DNA of 64,000 bases, taken from positions 1-64,000 of the forward strand of contig NZ_JAFCJE010000015.1 in assembly GCF_018131185.1 (NCBI RefSeq), given 5' to 3'. The position numbers and the translations under genes are program-made. Shown piece after piece: positions 42,724-52,468 of the stretch (positions are counted from its first letter, which is position 1; every line of letters starts with the position of its first letter). Source of the DNA: Bradyrhizobium diazoefficiens. GTDB taxonomy: Bacteria > Pseudomonadota > Alphaproteobacteria > Rhizobiales > Xanthobacteraceae. Below the pieces are notes generated by a model. That model had not been told where the DNA came from and made no database searches. It saw nothing but the letters and a program-made list of their open reading frames with translations.

Positions 42724-45111
42724 CTATTCCGCGGCGACCGGCAGCGACGCATTTTGCAGCAGGCGCCAGATCCGGTTCGGCGTCGCCGGCATGTCGACAT
42801 GGGTGACGCCGAGATGCGACAGCGCATCGACCACCGCATTGATGACGGCGGCCGGCGAGCCGATGGTGCCGACCTCACCGCACCCCTTCACGCCCATCGG
42901 CGTGTGCGTGCACAGTGTCGAATGGGTTGCGACCTTCATCATGGGCATGTGGTCGGCGCGCGGCATGCAGTAGTCCATCAGAGATCCCGACAGCAATTGG
43001 CCGGAGCCCTCGTCATAGACCGCGTTCTCGAACAGCGCCTGGCCAACGCCCTGCACGATGCCGCCGTGCAACTGGCCCTCCACGATCATGGGATTGATGA
43101 CCGTGCCAACGTCGTCGACGGCCGTGTAATTGACGAGCGTCACCGTGCCGGTCTCCGGATCGACCTCGACCTCGGCGATATGACAGCCGCCGGGATAGGT
43201 GAAGTTGACGGGATCGTAATAGGCTTGCTCTTCCAGCCCCGGCTCCAGCACTTCGAGCGGATAATCATGCGGCACGTAGGCGGCGCCCGCGATCTCCTCG
43301 AACGTCTTCATGCGGTCCGTGCCGGTGACGGAAAACCTGCCGGCCTCGAACTGGATATCGACCTCGGCAGCCTCGAGTAGATGGGAGGCGATCTTCTTGC
43401 CCTTGGCGATCACCTTGTCCGTCGCCTTCGACAGCGCCGCGCCACCGACCACCAGGGAGCGCGAGCCATAGGTGCCCATGCCGAACTGCACGCGATCGGT
43501 ATCGCCGAACACGATGTCGACATTTTCAAAGGCCACGCCGAGCTTCTCGGACACGATCTGCGCGAAGGTGGTCTCGTGGCCCTGGCCGTGGTTGTGGGTG
43601 CCGATCATGACCGTGACCTGGCCGGTCGGATGCACGCGCACCGTCGCGCTCTCGTAGAGGCCTCCACGCGCGCCCAACCGGCCCGCAAAGCGCGATGGCG
43701 CAAGGCCGCAGGCCTCGACATAAGTCGAGTAGCCGAGCCCGCGGAATTTTCCCTTGCTGGCCGACGCCGCCTTGCGCACCCCGAAACTCTTCACGTCTGC
43801 CGCAACCAGCGCGCCGTCGAGACAGCCCATCGGATCGCCGGAATCGTACTGCACGAGCACCGGCGTCTGATACGGATAGGCTTCCTTCGGGATCATGTTG
43901 CGGCGGCGGATCTCGACGCGGTCAATGCCCATCTCGCTGGCTGCGACATCGACGATGCGCTCCAGCACGAAGGTGGCCTCGGGCCGGCCTGCGCCGCGAT
44001 AGGCGTCAACAGGCACTGTGTTGGTGAAGACGACCTTCACGTTGCAGTAGATGGCGGGCGTGGTGTAGACGCCGCCGAGCAAGGGACCGTAGAGATTGGT
44101 CGGAATGTTCGGCCCGAAGGTCGAGAGATAGCCGCCCATATTGGCCAGCGTATTGACACGGAATGCGAGAAACTTTCCGGTCTCGTCAAGTGCGAGCTCC
44201 GCTTCGGTCACGTGATCGCGGCCGTGGCGGTCGGAGACGTAGCCTTCAGAACGGCTTGCCACCCACTTGATCGGACGATGGACGCGTTTGGCGGCCCAGG
44301 TGATTACTGCTTCCTCGCCGTAATGGAACTGCTTGACGCCGAACCCGCCGCCAACGTCGGGGGCGACCACCCGCAGCTTGTGTTGCGGGATGTTGAGGAC
44401 CAGCGCGCCCATCAGAAACCGCACGACATGCGGAAACTGGCTCGTGGTCCACAGCGTAAAGCGATCCGTGCCGGGTTCGTACTCGGCGATCGCCGCGCGC
44501 GGCTCCATAGGGTTGCCGATCAGGCGATTGTTGACCAGACTGAGCCTTGCGACGTGTGCCGCCTTCCGGAACGCCGTCTCGACCGCGGCCTTGTCGCCGA
44601 GCTCCCAGTCGCAGCAGATATTGTTCGGCACGTCCTCGAACAATTGCGGCGCGCCAGGCCGCACCGCTTCGAGCACGCCGACCACGGACGGCAACACCCC
44701 GTAGTCGACTTTCAATAGCTCGGCCGCGGCATTCGCCTGCTCCGGCGTCTCCGCGACGACGAAGGCCACCATGTCTCCGACAAAGCGCACCTTGTCCTGC
44801 GCAAGCATCGGGAACGGCGGCTCCTTCATCGGAATGCCCTTGGCGTCGGAGATGCCCCAGCCGCAAGGCAGCGTGCCCAGCTTGTCGGTCGCGACATCCT
44901 CCCCGGTCAGCACGGCGACGACGCCGGGTGCGGCCAGCGCCGCGCTCTTGTCGATGCCGCGCAGCACCGCGTGGCCATGCGGCGAGCGCACGAACACGCC
45001 CGCCGTCATGCCGGGGCGCTTGATGTCGGAGACGTAGTTTCCGCGTCCGGTGAGGAAGCGCTGGTCTTCCTTGCGCTTCGGTGCGGCGCCGATACCAATC
45101 ACATTGCCCAT
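42724..45111 (-). CDS. molybdenum hydroxylase large subunit (Mo-molybdopterin binding)
   Basis: A 795-residue large subunit with the cofactor loop GGGFGVKQ, the AYRGAGRPE loop typical of form-II CoxL-like and other non-CO hydroxylases, and the catalytic-glutamate motif VKGCGEVG (E746). The start at 45111 was chosen because GGGAGAG precedes it and MGNVIGIGAAPKRKED begins the conserved domain. It binds the molybdenum cofactor and the substrate; the compound is unknown but likely nitrogenous, given the flanking importer and amidase genes. Confidence 0.9.
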   Translation of the reverse strand: MGNVIGIGAAPKRKEDQRFLTGRGNYVSDIKRPGMTAGVFVRSPHGHAVLRGIDKSAALAAPGVVAVLTGEDVATDKLGTLPCGWGISDAKGIPMKEPPFPMLAQDKVRFVGDMVAFVVAETPEQANAAAELLKVDYGVLPSVVGVLEAVRPGAPQLFEDVPNNICCDWELGDKAAVETAFRKAAHVARLSLVNNRLIGNPMEPRAAIAEYEPGTDRFTLWTTSQFPHVVRFLMGALVLNIPQHKLRVVAPDVGGGFGVKQFHYGEEAVITWAAKRVHRPIKWVASRSEGYVSDRHGRDHVTEAELALDETGKFLAFRVNTLANMGGYLSTFGPNIPTNLYGPLLGGVYTTPAIYCNVKVVFTNTVPVDAYRGAGRPEATFVLERIVDVAASEMGIDRVEIRRRNMIPKEAYPYQTPVLVQYDSGDPMGCLDGALVAADVKSFGVRKAASASKGKFRGLGYSTYVEACGLAPSRFAGRLGARGGLYESATVRVHPTGQVTVMIGTHNHGQGHETTFAQIVSEKLGVAFENVDIVFGDTDRVQFGMGTYGSRSLVVGGAALSKATDKVIAKGKKIASHLLEAAEVDIQFEAGRFSVTGTDRMKTFEEIAGAAYVPHDYPLEVLEPGLEEQAYYDPVNFTYPGGCHIAEVEVDPETGTVTLVNYTAVDDVGTVINPMIVEGQLHGGIVQGVGQALFENAVYDEGSGQLLSGSLMDYCMPRADHMPMMKVATHSTLCTHTPMGVKGCGEVGTIGSPAAVINAVVDALSHLGVTHVDMPATPNRIWRLLQNASLPVAAE

Positions 45112-45113
45112 GG

Positions 45114-45605
45114 TCACTCTCCCTTGGCGGCATTCATGGCGGCGGCGCCTGCCATCACCGAGACGACGATGTTCTGGTAGCCGGTGCATCGGCAGATGTT
45201 GCCTTCGAGACCGTGACGGACATCGGCCTCGGTCAGATCAGGCTTCCCGGCGGCGAGCGCGACCGCCGTCATCAGCATGCCGGGCGTACAGAAGCCGCAT
45301 TGCAGGCCATGATGCTCGCGAAAGGCCTCCTGCATCGGATGCATCTGGTTCGAGCCAGGTGCGCCCTGGAGACCTTCGATCGTGAGCAACGTCGCGCCAA
45401 TGAGCGCTGGCGCCAGCAGCGTGCAGCTTTTCACGGGCAAGCCGTCGAGATGGACCACGCAGGCGCCGCACTGGCTGGTGTCACAGCCGATATGGGTACC
45501 GGTGAGGTTGAGCTGCTCGCGCAGGAGCTCGGTGACGAGCGTCGCCGGCTCGACATCGACTGTGGTAGGCCGTCCGTTGAGTGTGAAGGATATCTGCACG
45601 ATCAA
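45114..45605 (-). CDS. molybdenum hydroxylase [2Fe-2S] small subunit (CoxS-like)
   Basis: 163 residues, the normal length. Plant-type cluster ligands are C41, C46, C49 and C61; second-cluster ligands are C103, C106, C138 and C140. No CoxG-type extension is present, in contrast to the paralogue at 16631-17824. It relays electrons from the Mo centre to FAD. It lies 22 bases after the ATPase gene. Confidence 0.92.
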   Translation of the reverse strand: MIVQISFTLNGRPTTVDVEPATLVTELLREQLNLTGTHIGCDTSQCGACVVHLDGLPVKSCTLLAPALIGATLLTIEGLQGAPGSNQMHPMQEAFREHHGLQCGFCTPGMLMTAVALAAGKPDLTEADVRHGLEGNICRCTGYQNIVVSVMAGAAAMNAAKGE

Positions 45606-45627
45606 GCTCCTGTGCGCGACGGCTCTC

Positions 45628-46734
45628 TTAGGCGAGTGGAAGGGCGCTGCCCGTGGCCCAAGTGGCCATCACGACATCGCCGACGGTGAAGGGATCCGCG
45701 AAGAAGGTCTTTTCCGGCACATAGGCGACGAACCCGTCGTCCGGCACGGTATCGAGCATGACCTTGACGAAATAGCCCTGGTATTCGATCGCCAGGACGC
45801 GGCTCGGCAGCGACGTCGTGCAGCCGGGCGGCAATTCCTTGCCGGACCTGACCAGCACCACGTCGTCGCGGCGCACGGCGATATCGACCTTGTCGCCGAC
45901 GCTGACGGTCGAGCGCACCTGAAGCGGCACCTCGATGCCATCAGGTGCGGCCTGCGCCAGCGTAAAGCTCGCACCGTTGACCTTCTCGACCCGCCCCGAC
46001 AGCACGTTCTGGCCGCCCATGAACTCGGCCACATAGCGATCGTGCGGATGCGCGTAGACCTCGCGCGCCGGCCCCGCCTGCTTGATCTTGCCCTGCTCCA
46101 TCACCACGACGAGATCGGCGAGGGCAATCGCCTCGAGCTGGGTGTGGGTGACATGGATGAAGGTGATTCCGAGCTCCTGCTGCATCCGCCGCAACTCCTG
46201 GCGCATCTGCACCCGGAGCTGCTCGTCGAGCGCAGAGAGCGGCTCGTCGAGCAAGAGCACGCGGGGCTCGGTGATCGCGGCACGCGCCAGCGCCACGCGC
46301 TGTTGCTGACCACCTGAGAGCTGCGCAGGCAGCCGGTCGGCGAATTGCGTCAGGCGCACCTTCTCGATCATGGCGTCGGCCGAACGCAGGCGATCGGCCT
46401 TCGGCATGCCGCGCACTCGCAGCGCAAAGGCGATGTTCTCGCGCACGGTCAGGTGCGGGAACAGCGCGTAGGACTGGAACATCATCGCGGTACGCCGCTG
46501 CACCGGCGCCAGCCCGACGACATTCTGGCCACCGATCACGATCTCGCCCGCGGTCGGATCCTCATGGCCCGCGATCATGCGCAGGATGGTGGTCTTGCCG
46601 CAGCCGGAGGGGCCGATGAAGCAGCAATAGGCGCCGTCCGCGATCTTCAGGTTGACGCCATCGACCACGTAGGTCGCGCCGTCAAAGCTCTTGCAGACCC
46701 CTGCCAGTTCGATATCGCCGCGATCTCTCTTCAT
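45628..46734 (-). CDS. spermidine/putrescine-type ABC importer, ATP-binding protein
   Basis: A 368-residue PotA/UgpC-like ATPase. Walker A is GPSGCGKTT (41-49), the signature LSGGQQQRVALARA, Walker B LLLDEPLSALD, and the C-terminal TOBE region starts near 285. It is the last of four importer genes and is followed directly by the hydroxylase genes, linking uptake with oxidation in one transcript. Confidence 0.9.
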   Translation of the reverse strand: MKRDRGDIELAGVCKSFDGATYVVDGVNLKIADGAYCCFIGPSGCGKTTILRMIAGHEDPTAGEIVIGGQNVVGLAPVQRRTAMMFQSYALFPHLTVRENIAFALRVRGMPKADRLRSADAMIEKVRLTQFADRLPAQLSGGQQQRVALARAAITEPRVLLLDEPLSALDEQLRVQMRQELRRMQQELGITFIHVTHTQLEAIALADLVVVMEQGKIKQAGPAREVYAHPHDRYVAEFMGGQNVLSGRVEKVNGASFTLAQAAPDGIEVPLQVRSTVSVGDKVDIAVRRDDVVLVRSGKELPPGCTTSLPSRVLAIEYQGYFVKVMLDTVPDDGFVAYVPEKTFFADPFTVGDVVMATWATGSALPLA

Positions 46735-46741
46735 CCCCAGC

Positions 46742-47647
46742 TCAACCCTTTGCCTGGCCGCCGCGCTTGGTCTGGATCAGCACGATGCTGCCCAGGCTCG
46801 CACCGATGACGATGAAGGAGATGACGGTCGTCACCGTGCCGAGCGCGTAGAGCGAGGGCGAGGTGACGTTCAAGGTCATGCTCCAGATTTCCAGCGGCAG
46901 CGTATTCAGCGAGCCCGCGGTCTGGAGGCTGCGGGCGAACTCGTCGTAGGACAGCGTGAAACCGAACAGCGCGACTGCGACGAGGCCGGGCGCCAGCACC
47001 GGGATCATCACCAGCCGGATCGACTGCCAGCGGTTGGCGCCGAGATCGTAGGCGGCCTCCTCCCAGACGTGATTGAAGCGCGACATCACCGCGAACATTA
47101 CCAGCACGCCGAACGGCAACGTCCAGGAGAGCTGCGCGCCGAGTGCGGACGTGTACCAGCTCGCGTTCAGCCCGAGCGCCTGGAACAGCAGGCCCGTGCC
47201 GAGGCCGAGCACGAGGCCCGGCGCAACCAGGCTGCCGATCATCATGTAAAAGACGATCGTGTCACCGCGGAAGCGTCTGCGAAAGCCGAGCCCTGCGAGG
47301 AACGAGACCACTACGGTGATGATGGTGACGATGACCGCCAGCTTGATGGAGCGGTCGAACGAGCCCTTGACGTCGCCGGTGCGCACCTGGGTGAAGAGAT
47401 CGACGAACCAGTGCAGCGAATGGCCCTTCATCGGAAAGACGAGCCCGCCACGGATATCCTGGAACGAGAGGATGTAGATGCAGAACATTGGACCGTAGAG
47501 CGCGAGCACGTAGAGCACAAACAGCGTCGCCAGCACGTAGAACGTCCAGGGACGGCCGCCCTTGTCCGGCGCGATCGCCTTGGTGGTGGCCGGCGCGACC
47601 GTCCGGGACGCGTCGGTTTTTGGCGTGTCGGCAAGAACGGCACTCAT
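46742..47647 (-). CDS. spermidine/putrescine-type ABC importer, permease (PotC class)
   Basis: A 301-residue permease; about six hydrophobic segments follow a hydrophilic N-terminal tail of about 35 residues rich in Asp, Lys and Thr. The EAA loop reads EAAYDLGANRWQSIRLVMIPVLAPG. The start overlaps the upstream permease gene by 4 bases (ATGA). Confidence 0.9.
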   Translation of the reverse strand: MSAVLADTPKTDASRTVAPATTKAIAPDKGGRPWTFYVLATLFVLYVLALYGPMFCIYILSFQDIRGGLVFPMKGHSLHWFVDLFTQVRTGDVKGSFDRSIKLAVIVTIITVVVSFLAGLGFRRRFRGDTIVFYMMIGSLVAPGLVLGLGTGLLFQALGLNASWYTSALGAQLSWTLPFGVLVMFAVMSRFNHVWEEAAYDLGANRWQSIRLVMIPVLAPGLVAVALFGFTLSYDEFARSLQTAGSLNTLPLEIWSMTLNVTSPSLYALGTVTTVISFIVIGASLGSIVLIQTKRGGQAKG

Positions 47648-48528
47648 CGCGCGATCTCCTGCCTGATGTCGACGGTACGCAGGATCAGCGAGACGAGCGC
47701 GACCAGCACCAGCGTCAGCAGCACGGCACTTGCGGCCGCGGTCGGATATTGCAGCACGCCGACATCCTCATAGAACGCGCTCACCACCGAGGCCGAGCCG
47801 CCGCCGGACATCACCTTGACCACGAAGAAATCGCCCATCACGATCGAGACCACGAAGATGGTGCCGAGCGCGATACCGCTCTTGGACATCGGCACCACGA
47901 TCAGGCGCATGATGTCGAAACGGCTGGCACCGGCGTCGATTGCGGCCTCGATCAGCTTCTTGTCGATCCGTGCCATGGAATTGAAGATCGGCACGATCAT
48001 GAAGATCGTGAGCTGGTGGACATAGGCGATGACCACGGCGAGGTCGGAGAACAGCAGCACTTCGAGCGGCTGGCGGATCACGCCCATTCCCAGCAGCACC
48101 TGATTGATCAAACCTTCCTTGCCGAGCAACGGGATCCAGGAGATCATCCGGATGATGTTCGAGGTCCAGAACGGCACTGTGCAGAGCAGAAACAGGCCGA
48201 TCGCAAACAACTGATTGCGGACGTGGAACGCCAGGAAATACGCCACGAAGAAGCCGATGACGAGCGTGAAGATCCAGGTCAGCACCGTGAACTTGATGGT
48301 CGCCAGGTACAGCTTCAGCGTCAGCGCCGAGTGCAGCACTTCGGCATAGCTCGCCAGCGTGAATCCCGGCGTCAGCCCGCCGAAGCCGTCGGTGGCGAAG
48401 AAGCTCGCAGCCAGCACGACCAGGATCGGCGCCACGAAGAACGGCACGAGCACCAGGACGAGCGGCGATACATAGAGCCAGCCGGCGAGATTGGCGCGTG
48501 ACGGAGTTTGAGCTGGATTTGGCTGCAT
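47644..48528 (-). CDS. spermidine/putrescine-type ABC importer, permease (PotB class)
   Basis: A 294-residue permease with six hydrophobic segments and the EAA-like loop EAAIDAGASRFDIMRLIVVPMSKSG. It lies 80 bases downstream of the binding-protein gene and is translationally coupled to the PotC-class partner. Confidence 0.9.
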   Translation of the reverse strand: MQPNPAQTPSRANLAGWLYVSPLVLVLVPFFVAPILVVLAASFFATDGFGGLTPGFTLASYAEVLHSALTLKLYLATIKFTVLTWIFTLVIGFFVAYFLAFHVRNQLFAIGLFLLCTVPFWTSNIIRMISWIPLLGKEGLINQVLLGMGVIRQPLEVLLFSDLAVVIAYVHQLTIFMIVPIFNSMARIDKKLIEAAIDAGASRFDIMRLIVVPMSKSGIALGTIFVVSIVMGDFFVVKVMSGGGSASVVSAFYEDVGVLQYPTAAASAVLLTLVLVALVSLILRTVDIRQEIAR

Positions 48529-48608
48529 AGCGGCAAACGCCTCGAAGTCGATCTTCTCGCACCGGCGCGTCGCCGCGCCGGCGCTAAGCTACGTGAGGGA
48601 AGCAGGTT

Positions 48609-49958
48609 TCAGGCCACCTTGAAGTCGTTCCAGCGCTTGTTCATGTAGGCGGCTTCGTCCATCAGCGTGTTCCAGCACGAGATGTTCTTGACGCGGTCGA
48701 GGAACGAGCCGCCGTCGCGCTTGGTGCCGGCCTTTTCCATGGGTACGCCGTAGGGGTCGTTGACCGCCTCCGGCGCGGGCTGGCCTTCGTACCAGAACGC
48801 CCACTCGGCCGGCGTCAGGAATTTCTTCGCGGTCGAGGGCACCGGGCTGTAGTAGCCGTAGCGCGCGACGAAGCCGCCCTGCCAACCCGACAGATACCAG
48901 TTGAGATATTCATAGGCGGCGTCCAGCTTCTTGCCGGAGAGGTGCTTCATCAGGCCCATGCCGTTGCACCAGCCGCGATAGCCTTCCTTGCCGTTCTTGA
49001 CGTTCACAGGCGCGTAGACGCAGGGGATTTCCTTGACGCGCACCGCGGCAACCGCCGGCGACCACATCGACTGGATCACCACCTCACCCGCCGCCATCAA
49101 CTGCACCGACTGATCGAAGGTGGTCCAGGTCGCGCGGAACTGGCCCTGCTTCTTCAGCTCGATCAGCTTGTTGCAGGTGAAGTCGATCTCCTCCTTGGTC
49201 ATGTTGCCCTTGTTACCGTACTTGATCAGCCCGGCGCTTTCGAAGCAGAGCGCAGCGTCCATGATGCCGATCGCTGGCACGTCGAGGATTGCGGCCTTGC
49301 CCTTGAACTTGGGGTCGATCAGATCCTTCCACTCGGTCACTTCATGGCCGACGAGGTCGGGCCTGTAGCCGATGGAGTCGGCGTTGTAGACCTGCGGCAG
49401 GAAGGTCGCCCATTCGGTGACGCCGTCGTTCAGATCGGTCGAGTCGGGCTTGGCGATGTACATGGCCTCATAGGGCGAGATGCCCTGGCGCGGGATCTTG
49501 TGGCCGTCGATCTCGCCCTTGGTGAAGATCGGCAGGATGTTGTCGAACTCCTTGATCTTCTTGACTTCGATGCCCTGGATCACGCTGCGCTTGGCGGCGA
49601 GCTTGGCCTGCCAGCCCTCGAGATCGGCGATGTCGACCGTATTAGGCTGGCTTATGAAGCGGTTGATCGCGGCGGAGGTGTCGAGGTTCTGCATCGTCAC
49701 CTTGAATCCGAGATCCTTGGCGGCCTGGTCGCCGATCGCCTTCACCACCGAGTAGGACACGCCGACATGGCGCAGCTCGATGTCCTTGATCTCCTGCGCC
49801 CAGATGGTCGGAAATCCGCGGATCGCGTCCGACCCTGCGGCCGCGCCCGCAATTGCGGCCGCCCCCTTCAACAGCGTGCGCCGGCTCAGTTTTTTCGCCG
49901 ATTTGTCGCTCGTCCCCGCCAGACCGGCAGTGGATTTCCCCTCGTCCCTGTCAAGCAT
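48609..49958 (-). CDS. spermidine/putrescine-type ABC importer, Tat-exported binding protein
   Basis: A 449-residue PotD-like solute-binding protein with a clear twin-arginine signal SRRTLLK (25-31) followed by AAAIAGAAAG. The N-terminal region before the motif is unusually long and charged (about 24 residues). Tat export implies folding before secretion. It is the first gene of an operon running through importer, hydroxylase and amidase to 40435, with GAGGG before the ATG. Confidence 0.88.
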   Translation of the reverse strand: MLDRDEGKSTAGLAGTSDKSAKKLSRRTLLKGAAAIAGAAAGSDAIRGFPTIWAQEIKDIELRHVGVSYSVVKAIGDQAAKDLGFKVTMQNLDTSAAINRFISQPNTVDIADLEGWQAKLAAKRSVIQGIEVKKIKEFDNILPIFTKGEIDGHKIPRQGISPYEAMYIAKPDSTDLNDGVTEWATFLPQVYNADSIGYRPDLVGHEVTEWKDLIDPKFKGKAAILDVPAIGIMDAALCFESAGLIKYGNKGNMTKEEIDFTCNKLIELKKQGQFRATWTTFDQSVQLMAAGEVVIQSMWSPAVAAVRVKEIPCVYAPVNVKNGKEGYRGWCNGMGLMKHLSGKKLDAAYEYLNWYLSGWQGGFVARYGYYSPVPSTAKKFLTPAEWAFWYEGQPAPEAVNDPYGVPMEKAGTKRDGGSFLDRVKNISCWNTLMDEAAYMNKRWNDFKVA

Positions 49959-50263
49959 GGCAACCCTCGTTGGCTACAATGAACGCTCGCTCCGATCGCC
50001 ATTGATCGATCGCGACATATGATCAGTTGCGCGTGAGGCTATGGCTGGGATCTTGCGAAGTAAAATTGGAAGTAAAAATTCGCGACATAAGCGCGACTAA
50101 TGGTTCTGCGCTCTGCATTTCATCTCGGCATCCAGCCTAGGAAGGCAGCAACCGCCGGGCTGTCGACCGCCCCGCCCGCGCCTGCGCGACGATCGCACCG
50201 AGCTGCGTGTTCTGCGTCTTGCGGCCGTCAGCATCTTCGGTCGCTGATAGGCCTTCCACAGCG
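49959..50263. other. 305-base gene-free stretch upstream of the importer-hydroxylase-amidase operon
   Basis: This should hold the promoter of the operon starting at 49958 and the 3' end of the sugar operon ending at 50264. I find no sigma-54 element with correct spacing and no convincing -35/-10 pair. It is locally A/T-rich near 50057-50080 and contains the repeats listed separately, including CGCGACATA twice (50011-50019 and 50081-50089). Confidence 0.5.
50057..50077. repeat. tandem GAAGTAAAA repeats, 12-base period
   Basis: GAAGTAAAA occurs at 50057-50065 and again at 50069-50077. The 12-base phasing, near one helical turn, and location about 100 bases upstream of the importer operon suggest a regulator site; this is a guess from position. 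Confidence 0.45.
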
Positions 50264-51388
50264 CTAGATGCCGCGATAGCGCTCGATACTGGACAGATCA
50301 GGCGCGATGCCGAGCCCCGGCTCGTGGTTCAATTCGACCGCGCCGTCCCTGACATTGAGGATGGGGCCGCAAAGCAGATCGCGCAACGGATTGTCGTTGG
50401 CATCGACTTCCAGCCAGCCATCGCCTCCAACGCCGGCAAGGAGGTGCGCGGACGCGAGTAGGCCAATGCCTCCGCCGAGATAATGCGGGCAAAACGTCTT
50501 GCCCACCTTCAGGATGTCGCGAGCCAGCCCGGCACAGACGCTGAGGCCGCCCCATTTCGCGATGTCGGGTTGAACCACGCCGAGCACGTCGTCGGCCAGA
50601 ACCTCCTTGAATGCGTCGAGGCTCGAAATGTTTTCGCCTGCTGCAATCGGCATCTTCGCCAGGGCGTGCAGCCTGCGCCATTCCTCGCGCGGGCGATCGG
50701 CGCGGATCGGCTCCTCCAGCCAGCGCAGATCGAATTCGGCAAGCCGCGGCAGCATCTCCATGGCCTGCTCGACCGACCAGCCCTGATTGGCATCGCTCGC
50801 AAGCATGCCGGCGCCGACGATGCCGCGCAGCGCGGCCAGGTTGGCGAGATCGATCTCGGCGCCAAAGCCGACCTTCAGCTTCAGCGCGCGATGGCCGCGC
50901 CTGAGCGCAGCTTCCGCCGTCTGCGCGGCGCCGCCGGGATTGATGCCGCTGGCATAGACCTTGATCTTGTTCGATTGGCCGCCCAGGAGCTGCCACAGCG
51001 GCAACTTCTGACGGCGTGCTGCGAGATCCCACAGCGCAAGGTCGATGCCTGAAATCGCCTGCGCGAACGGGCCGGGCTCGCCACATTGCAGCGCCAGCAC
51101 CTCGGTTCCCTCCGTCAGCGCCTCAAAGGCCTGGACAGGACCGTCGAACTTGCGCCCGACAAGACCCGGCGCCAGCACCTCGTTGACGAGCCGGGCGCGA
51201 TGCTCCGCGCCTGGCGCCGGAAAGTTCGACCAGGCTTCACCCCATCCCACGACGCCGTCTTCATCGACGGCCCGAACGAAGACGGCGGGACGGTTGAGCA
51301 TCTTGCCGAACGACGTCACCACCGGCGTCGCCAGCGGATAGCGATAGCAGAACGCCTCGATCGATCGGATGGTGAAGCCGTCAGTCAT
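50264..51388 (-). CDS. enolase-superfamily (mandelate racemase subgroup) dehydratase or racemase
   Basis: 374 residues. The KxK pair is K170/K172 (LKLKVG), metal ligands are D199 (DANQGW), E225 (LEEP) and E252 (AGEN), and the Asp-His dyad is D275 (QPDIAKWGG) and H302 (CPHYLGGG). This set defines the mandelate racemase subgroup, which includes many sugar-acid dehydratases. It is the last gene of the LacI-controlled sugar operon, so a sugar-acid dehydratase is more likely than a racemase. Substrate not readable. Confidence 0.85.
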   Translation of the reverse strand: MTDGFTIRSIEAFCYRYPLATPVVTSFGKMLNRPAVFVRAVDEDGVVGWGEAWSNFPAPGAEHRARLVNEVLAPGLVGRKFDGPVQAFEALTEGTEVLALQCGEPGPFAQAISGIDLALWDLAARRQKLPLWQLLGGQSNKIKVYASGINPGGAAQTAEAALRRGHRALKLKVGFGAEIDLANLAALRGIVGAGMLASDANQGWSVEQAMEMLPRLAEFDLRWLEEPIRADRPREEWRRLHALAKMPIAAGENISSLDAFKEVLADDVLGVVQPDIAKWGGLSVCAGLARDILKVGKTFCPHYLGGGIGLLASAHLLAGVGGDGWLEVDANDNPLRDLLCGPILNVRDGAVELNHEPGLGIAPDLSSIERYRGI

Positions 51389-51430
51389 GTTGCCGAGCCT
51401 GCGATGGGATGAACACGCAGAGCCACTATC

Positions 51431-52468
51431 TCAGTAGGCGCGCGCGAAGTCACCTTCCTGCTTGATATCGGCGAATGCCGGGAAACGCGCCTTCCACGGC
51501 GTGCCCTTGGCGGTGGTGAGCTTGTTGAGCCGTTCCAGCACGCCGAGACCGTCCTTGCGCAGGCTCGCGGACACCGCCGCACGGTCCGGGAAGTTCTTCA
51601 GAACGGCGTCGAGCCAGATGGTGCGGCCGGCGAGGAAGCCGCTCGCCCCCGCGGCATAGGAGTAGTCGAGAACGCGCTCGAACTTCTCAGGGACAGCGCC
51701 GCCCGACAGCAGCACCCAGGGGATGCTCCGTTCGCGGCAGATGTCGCCGATCGCATCGAACTCCTTCTGCGCGGCCTTCGCCTCCGCGCTGCCGTCGCGC
51801 GCCGGCAGGCCGCCGGCCGCAAGCGGGCTCTCCAGCTTGAGGAGGTCGACGCAATATTCCGGCTTGGCAAACTCGCGCACGCTGTCGATGACGAGGCTCG
51901 GCAGCTTGCCCGGCGATTCCACATAGTCCGCGGTGTGGTTGGCGCTGCCGAGGAACGGATAGACCAGCAGCTCGAGCACATAGGGAATATCATGGCGGGC
52001 GCAGTCCTCGCCGATCTCGCGGACGAAACGCTTCTGATGCTCATTCACCGCGGCATCGGCATCCGGCCGGTACCAGGCCAGCACCTTGACGGCGTCGCCG
52101 CCCATCGCGCGGATCTTCTCTACGCTCCAATTGGTGATGGCGCGCGACTTGCGGCCGCCCGCGGTTTCCTCGACGCGGTGCTCCTCCAGAGTCATGATCA
52201 GGCCGCAGCGCGGCGGCAGCAGATCGATCGCAGCCGGCACCGCGAAATTCGGATCGAACAGCATCGAGCTGCAATGCGGCGCGAGGTTCTCGACGAGAAG
52301 GCGCTTGGCCGCCTTGACGTCGGAATATTCGACCTGCTCCCGCGTGATGCCTTTTGCTTTCGCGATGGCGTCGAACAGCGGCGGCCGCTGGTCCAGCGCG
52401 ACCATGCGAAAGTGGCCATCCGCGTCAGCAAGCCGTGCCAGGCCGCGGTTCTTTCCAATCGTTCTCAT
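51431..52468 (-). CDS. class I aldolase, LacD/YihT (tagatose-bisphosphate or sulfofructose-phosphate aldolase) family
   Basis: 345 residues. The likely Schiff-base lysine is K211 in LLKLESPL; other landmarks are ALDQR (24-28), VKVLAWYRPD (127-136), WVLLSGG (251-257) and GASGFLAGR (274-282), all with counterparts in LacD and YihT. The family cleaves ketose 1-phosphates or 1,6-bisphosphates to dihydroxyacetone phosphate plus an aldehyde. The start at 52468 overlaps the kinase stop by 4 bases, so kinase and aldolase probably act in sequence. Confidence 0.82.
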   Translation of the reverse strand: MRTIGKNRGLARLADADGHFRMVALDQRPPLFDAIAKAKGITREQVEYSDVKAAKRLLVENLAPHCSSMLFDPNFAVPAAIDLLPPRCGLIMTLEEHRVEETAGGRKSRAITNWSVEKIRAMGGDAVKVLAWYRPDADAAVNEHQKRFVREIGEDCARHDIPYVLELLVYPFLGSANHTADYVESPGKLPSLVIDSVREFAKPEYCVDLLKLESPLAAGGLPARDGSAEAKAAQKEFDAIGDICRERSIPWVLLSGGAVPEKFERVLDYSYAAGASGFLAGRTIWLDAVLKNFPDRAAVSASLRKDGLGVLERLNKLTTAKGTPWKARFPAFADIKQEGDFARAY

